Shown here: in pieces, positions 62,022-64,000 of the stretch
Layout: every line of letters starts with the position of its first letter
Numbering within the stretch: the first letter of the stretch is position 1
Assembly (NCBI RefSeq): GCF_000720255.1
Contig: NZ_JOJE01000001.1
Location: 620,001-684,000 of the forward strand
Direction of reading: 5' to 3'
Origin: Streptomyces griseus subsp. griseus
Lineage (GTDB): Bacteria > Actinomycetota > Actinomycetes > Streptomycetales > Streptomycetaceae
Length of the DNA: 64,000 nt
Position numbers and translations under genes: made by a program
The notes under the pieces: model-generated
Seen by the model: the letters and a program-made list of their open reading frames with translations, nothing else
Database searches by the model: none
What the model was told of the DNA's origin: nothing

Positions 62022-62025
62022 TCCA

Positions 62026-62130
62026 GAGTCGCGTACGGCTACGGCGGCGCAGGAGGTGTCGGCGATCTCGACGCAGTTGCCGCCCTGGTCGCTGCTGTAG
62101 CCGGACTTACGCCCGGTTCGAGTGCCTTGA
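62026..62130 (-). pseudogene. truncated DUF397 gene fragment
   Basis: The minus strand encodes KSGYSSDQGGNCVEIADTS followed by CAAVAVRDS, which is the core of the small DUF397 proteins that pair with XRE regulators in Streptomyces. It has no start codon or usual N-terminus, and runs without a stop into the 3' end of the thiolase gene. It is therefore a gene remnant. Confidence 0.75.
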
Positions 62131-62164
62131 CCTCAACCACGGTTGACGTCTCAGACTGATCGGC

Positions 62165-62563
62165 ATGAACACCGAGACCGAAGACATCAAGGCGATCGAA
62201 GAGGTCGTGGCCACGGTCGAGCGCACGCAGCGCGCCCGGGACGCGGAAGGGTTCCTCGCCCTGTTCCATCCCGAGGCCCTCTGGACGACCGCGCACGGCA
62301 AGGTCCTCATCGGCTTCGAGGCGATCGCCGAGTTCACCCGTGCCGTGCTGCCCGGAGCGGTCATGGACGGTGAGGTCACCTACGAGGTGGTGCACACGCG
62401 GTTCCTGAGACCTGACGTGGCGGCCGTGAAGGTCAGGCAGGTGTACCACTCGCCGGAGGGCGACACCGAGGGCGCTCCCCTCTACGTCATGACCAAGGAC
62501 ACCGACGGGAGATGGCTGCTGCACGCCTGCCAGAACACGCAGGTGCGGTCGGCCGAGAAGTGA
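62165..62563 (+). CDS. SgcJ/EcaC-family (SnoaL-like) protein
   Basis: This 132-residue NTF2-like fold protein has EVVATVERTQRARDAEGFLALFHPEALWTTAHGKVLIGFEAIAEF and C-terminal GRWLLHACQNTQV, the pattern of the SgcJ/EcaC group. Some members are hydratases or oxygenases in polyketide pathways; many have no known role. ATG 62165. It is a single gene with no biosynthetic neighbours. Confidence 0.88.
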   Translation: MNTETEDIKAIEEVVATVERTQRARDAEGFLALFHPEALWTTAHGKVLIGFEAIAEFTRAVLPGAVMDGEVTYEVVHTRFLRPDVAAVKVRQVYHSPEGDTEGAPLYVMTKDTDGRWLLHACQNTQVRSAEK

Positions 62564-62638
62564 CAATGGGGCTACCCGCTCCGTGAGTTGAGTACGACTG
62601 CTCATGCCTGTCACCACCGGCTGCGGCACCCTCTCACC

Positions 62639-63034
62639 ATGGCCGACACCCTTCCCGCTCCAGCACGCCGGCGTCCCTGGTCGCACCCAACACGCCCGGG
62701 CGTGGACCTCGCCCTCGCGATCTCGCTGTTCGTGCTGGAGGTCGGGTGGCTCGCGCTGGACTGGGTGTACGGCTACGGCCTGGAGGTCTGGGCAGCGCAG
62801 AGCGACCAAGCACGGATCGACGCGGCCGACCTCGCGCACATGGGGCGGGTACGGGGGCTGTTGATCGCCGTCGTCGTCCTGGCGGTTCTCGCGGCGATCT
62901 TCCGTGCCCCCCGGACGGTGATCGCACATGTGCTGGTGGCCCTCCTGGTAGGCGGATCGCTGACGGCCGCCCAGCACGAGTGGGACCACAGCCACACCCC
63001 GCCCGGATGCGTCCACTACAGCGCGGGCTGCTGA
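62639..63034 (+). CDS. small membrane protein (DUF6234-like)
   Basis: This 131-residue protein has an Arg/Pro N-terminus, then helices at about 22-42, 75-95 and 100-120, with a conserved tail AAQHEWDHSHTPPGCVHYSAGC. The gene is of unknown function but widespread in Streptomyces. ATG 62639 (MADTLPAPARRRP) was chosen over the upstream GTG, which adds a His-rich stretch and has no better ribosome site. Confidence 0.75.
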   Translation: MADTLPAPARRRPWSHPTRPGVDLALAISLFVLEVGWLALDWVYGYGLEVWAAQSDQARIDAADLAHMGRVRGLLIAVVVLAVLAAIFRAPRTVIAHVLVALLVGGSLTAAQHEWDHSHTPPGCVHYSAGC

Positions 63035-63070
63035 GACCGCCGCCCGCGCCTCCCCCGCGTCAGTACGGCA

Positions 63071-63454
63071 TCAGCAGAACTCCTCCACGTACAGCAGGAC
63101 ACGACCATCCTCGGAGCGGAAGTCGTACGCCTGGTACCTCCCCGACTCGGGTGTGACCAGCCCGTCCTTCTTGATCAGAGCCCATGCCTCGTCGCGCCCG
63201 TCGGTCGGCACGGGCCGCGGCACCTCCCCGGCACTCTCACCGCTGATCATCTCGTCCGCGCCGCTCACCAGCCGCCTGGCCAGTCGAACGTCCAGCGGCC
63301 CCCTGCTCTTCGTCCACAGACAGCCCTGTGGGTCGACGAGTTCTCCCGCGCTCGCAGGTGAGAGCCGACCGGTGGCCGGATCGGACGCCTCCCCAGGCTC
63401 CAGGGAGGCCATCACCTCGGCGAAACTCTTGTCGGGCGCTCGCTTCCTCGGCAT
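63071..63454 (-). CDS. hypothetical cytosolic protein
   Basis: This 127-residue protein starts MPRKRAPDKSFAEVMASLEPGE and ends VLLYVEEFC. It is charged, with no signal or membrane segment and no recognised family. ATG 63454 gives a compact protein; upstream residues overlap the promoter of the divergent MFS gene. The pattern WALIKKDGLVTPESGRYQAYDF is possibly a small antitoxin-like or structural unit, but this is not shown. Confidence 0.65.
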   Translation of the reverse strand: MPRKRAPDKSFAEVMASLEPGEASDPATGRLSPASAGELVDPQGCLWTKSRGPLDVRLARRLVSGADEMISGESAGEVPRPVPTDGRDEAWALIKKDGLVTPESGRYQAYDFRSEDGRVLLYVEEFC

Positions 63455-63554
63455 GCGCCCAGCCCGGCAGCTGCCACCGCCCGCCCGCGACGGAGCCGTC
63501 CTGTCGGGCGTGCCGGGCCGGGTCCGGGTGGCGTACGGGATTACCGTCGGCCGC

Positions 63555-64000
63555 ATGGACAGTGATCGTCGCGGATGGCTGCCGTGTCTGCTCGGCGGGG
63601 CCGTGTTCGTCGTGTGCATGGCCGGTACCACGCTGCCCACTCCCCTCTATCCCCTCTACCAGGAGAAGTTCGGCTTCTCCGAGCTGACCGTCACCGTCGT
63701 GTACGCCGTGTACGCCTTCGGGGTCATCGGCGTACTGCTCCTCGCGGGCAGCGCCTCGGACTCCGTCGGCAGGCGCCCGGTGCTGATGTGGGGTCTGGGG
63801 TTCGCGGCCGTGAGTGCCGTGTGCTTCCTGTGTGCCACGTCGCTGGGCTGGCTGTACGCGGGCCGTCTGCTGTCGGGGCTGTCCGCCGGTCTGTTCACCG
63901 GGGCCGCCACGGCGTACGTGATGGAGCTGGCGCCGCCCGGCGGCACCTCCCGGGCCACGTTGGTCGCCACCGCCGCCAACATGGGCGGGCTGGGCTGCGG
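63555..64000 (+). CDS. MFS transporter (5' part, cut by the window edge)
   Basis: The first 148 residues of an MFS protein have helix 1 FVVCMAGTTLPTPLYPLY, the loop 2-3 motif A-like GSASDSVGRRPVLM and helices 3-4. The TPLYPLYQEKFGFS start is typical of a Streptomyces 12-helix exporter group. A TACCGT -10-like box ends 7 nt before ATG 63555, suggesting a leaderless message. The rest lies outside the window. Confidence 0.88.
   Translation, partial: MDSDRRGWLPCLLGGAVFVVCMAGTTLPTPLYPLYQEKFGFSELTVTVVYAVYAFGVIGVLLLAGSASDSVGRRPVLMWGLGFAAVSAVCFLCATSLGWLYAGRLLSGLSAGLFTGAATAYVMELAPPGGTSRATLVATAANMGGLGC

Overview
The window is a high-GC chromosome segment from an actinomycete, almost certainly a Streptomyces. 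Evidence: strong third-position G/C bias, many GTG starts and ATGA/GTGA gene overlaps, leaderless promoters, a bifunctional RNase HI-phosphatase of the SCO2299 type, an SCO2322-family gene, SigE-type ECF sigma, and a pSAM2-like actinomycete integrative and conjugative element (AICE). Gene order around the RNase H gene and the B12 transporter resembles the SCO2299-SCO2325 part of the Streptomyces core chromosome, by recall only.

Layout. 0-0.8 kb: decayed IS630 transposase and rnpB (RNase P RNA, minus), whose 5' end lies inside the end of an EamA exporter gene. 0.7-12.4 kb: EamA/AraC/Uma2, a MerR-controlled membrane protein, an RNB ribonuclease, yaaA, KDPG aldolase, and a Nif3-zinc ribbon-RNase H operon. 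12.4-15.3 kb: SDR-alcohol dehydrogenase-MaoC operon. 15.6-19.3 kb: ABC-2 exporter with a DesK/NarL-type two-component system. 19.4-28 kb: ECF sigma unit, two MFS exporters, methyltransferase, amidase, membrane protein, LLM oxidoreductase. 28-31.7 kb: three-gene substrate-binding/VWA unit of unknown function. 32-35.3 kb: glycosyltransferase-methyltransferase-terpene-cyclase-fold operon. 35.5 kb: a KstR-like TetR repressor. 36-40 kb: a secreted protein, an apparently orphan TPP riboswitch, and a ferredoxin-aldehyde dehydrogenase operon. 40.6-50.8 kb: a 10.2-kb AICE (int, xis, rep, spd genes, tra, SCO3933-type regulator, XRE regulator, a GntR-NUDIX fusion, a structured non-coding region, one cargo gene), preceded by about 0.8 kb that looks like the relic of a second, tandem element carrying an ArsR module. 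50.9-52.7 kb: MBL hydrolase and a kinase-like phosphotransferase. 52.8-58.6 kb: cobalamin riboswitch and a five-gene B12 uptake operon. 58.9-64 kb: SLT transglycosylase, divergent cyp125/fadA5 pair, small genes, and the start of an MFS gene.

How it fits together. Several dispersed transcription units look like parts of one sterol or branched-lipid catabolic regulon: KstR-like repressor, CYP125-type P450, FadA5-type thiolase, SDR/ADH/MaoC, ferredoxin/aldehyde dehydrogenase and an F420-type oxidoreductase. Two promoter motifs connect them. One is the KstR-type box TnnAACnnGTTnnA near kstR, between cyp125 and fadA5, and at the AICE attachment sites. The other is a 15-bp partial palindrome, CTGACGGNNYRTCAG, found immediately or shortly upstream of four of these units. 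The AICE has integrated exactly at a KstR-like box and separates the aldehyde dehydrogenase operon from the MBL hydrolase, which were probably divergent neighbours. All assignments come from reading the sequence and remembered family features; no search was run.
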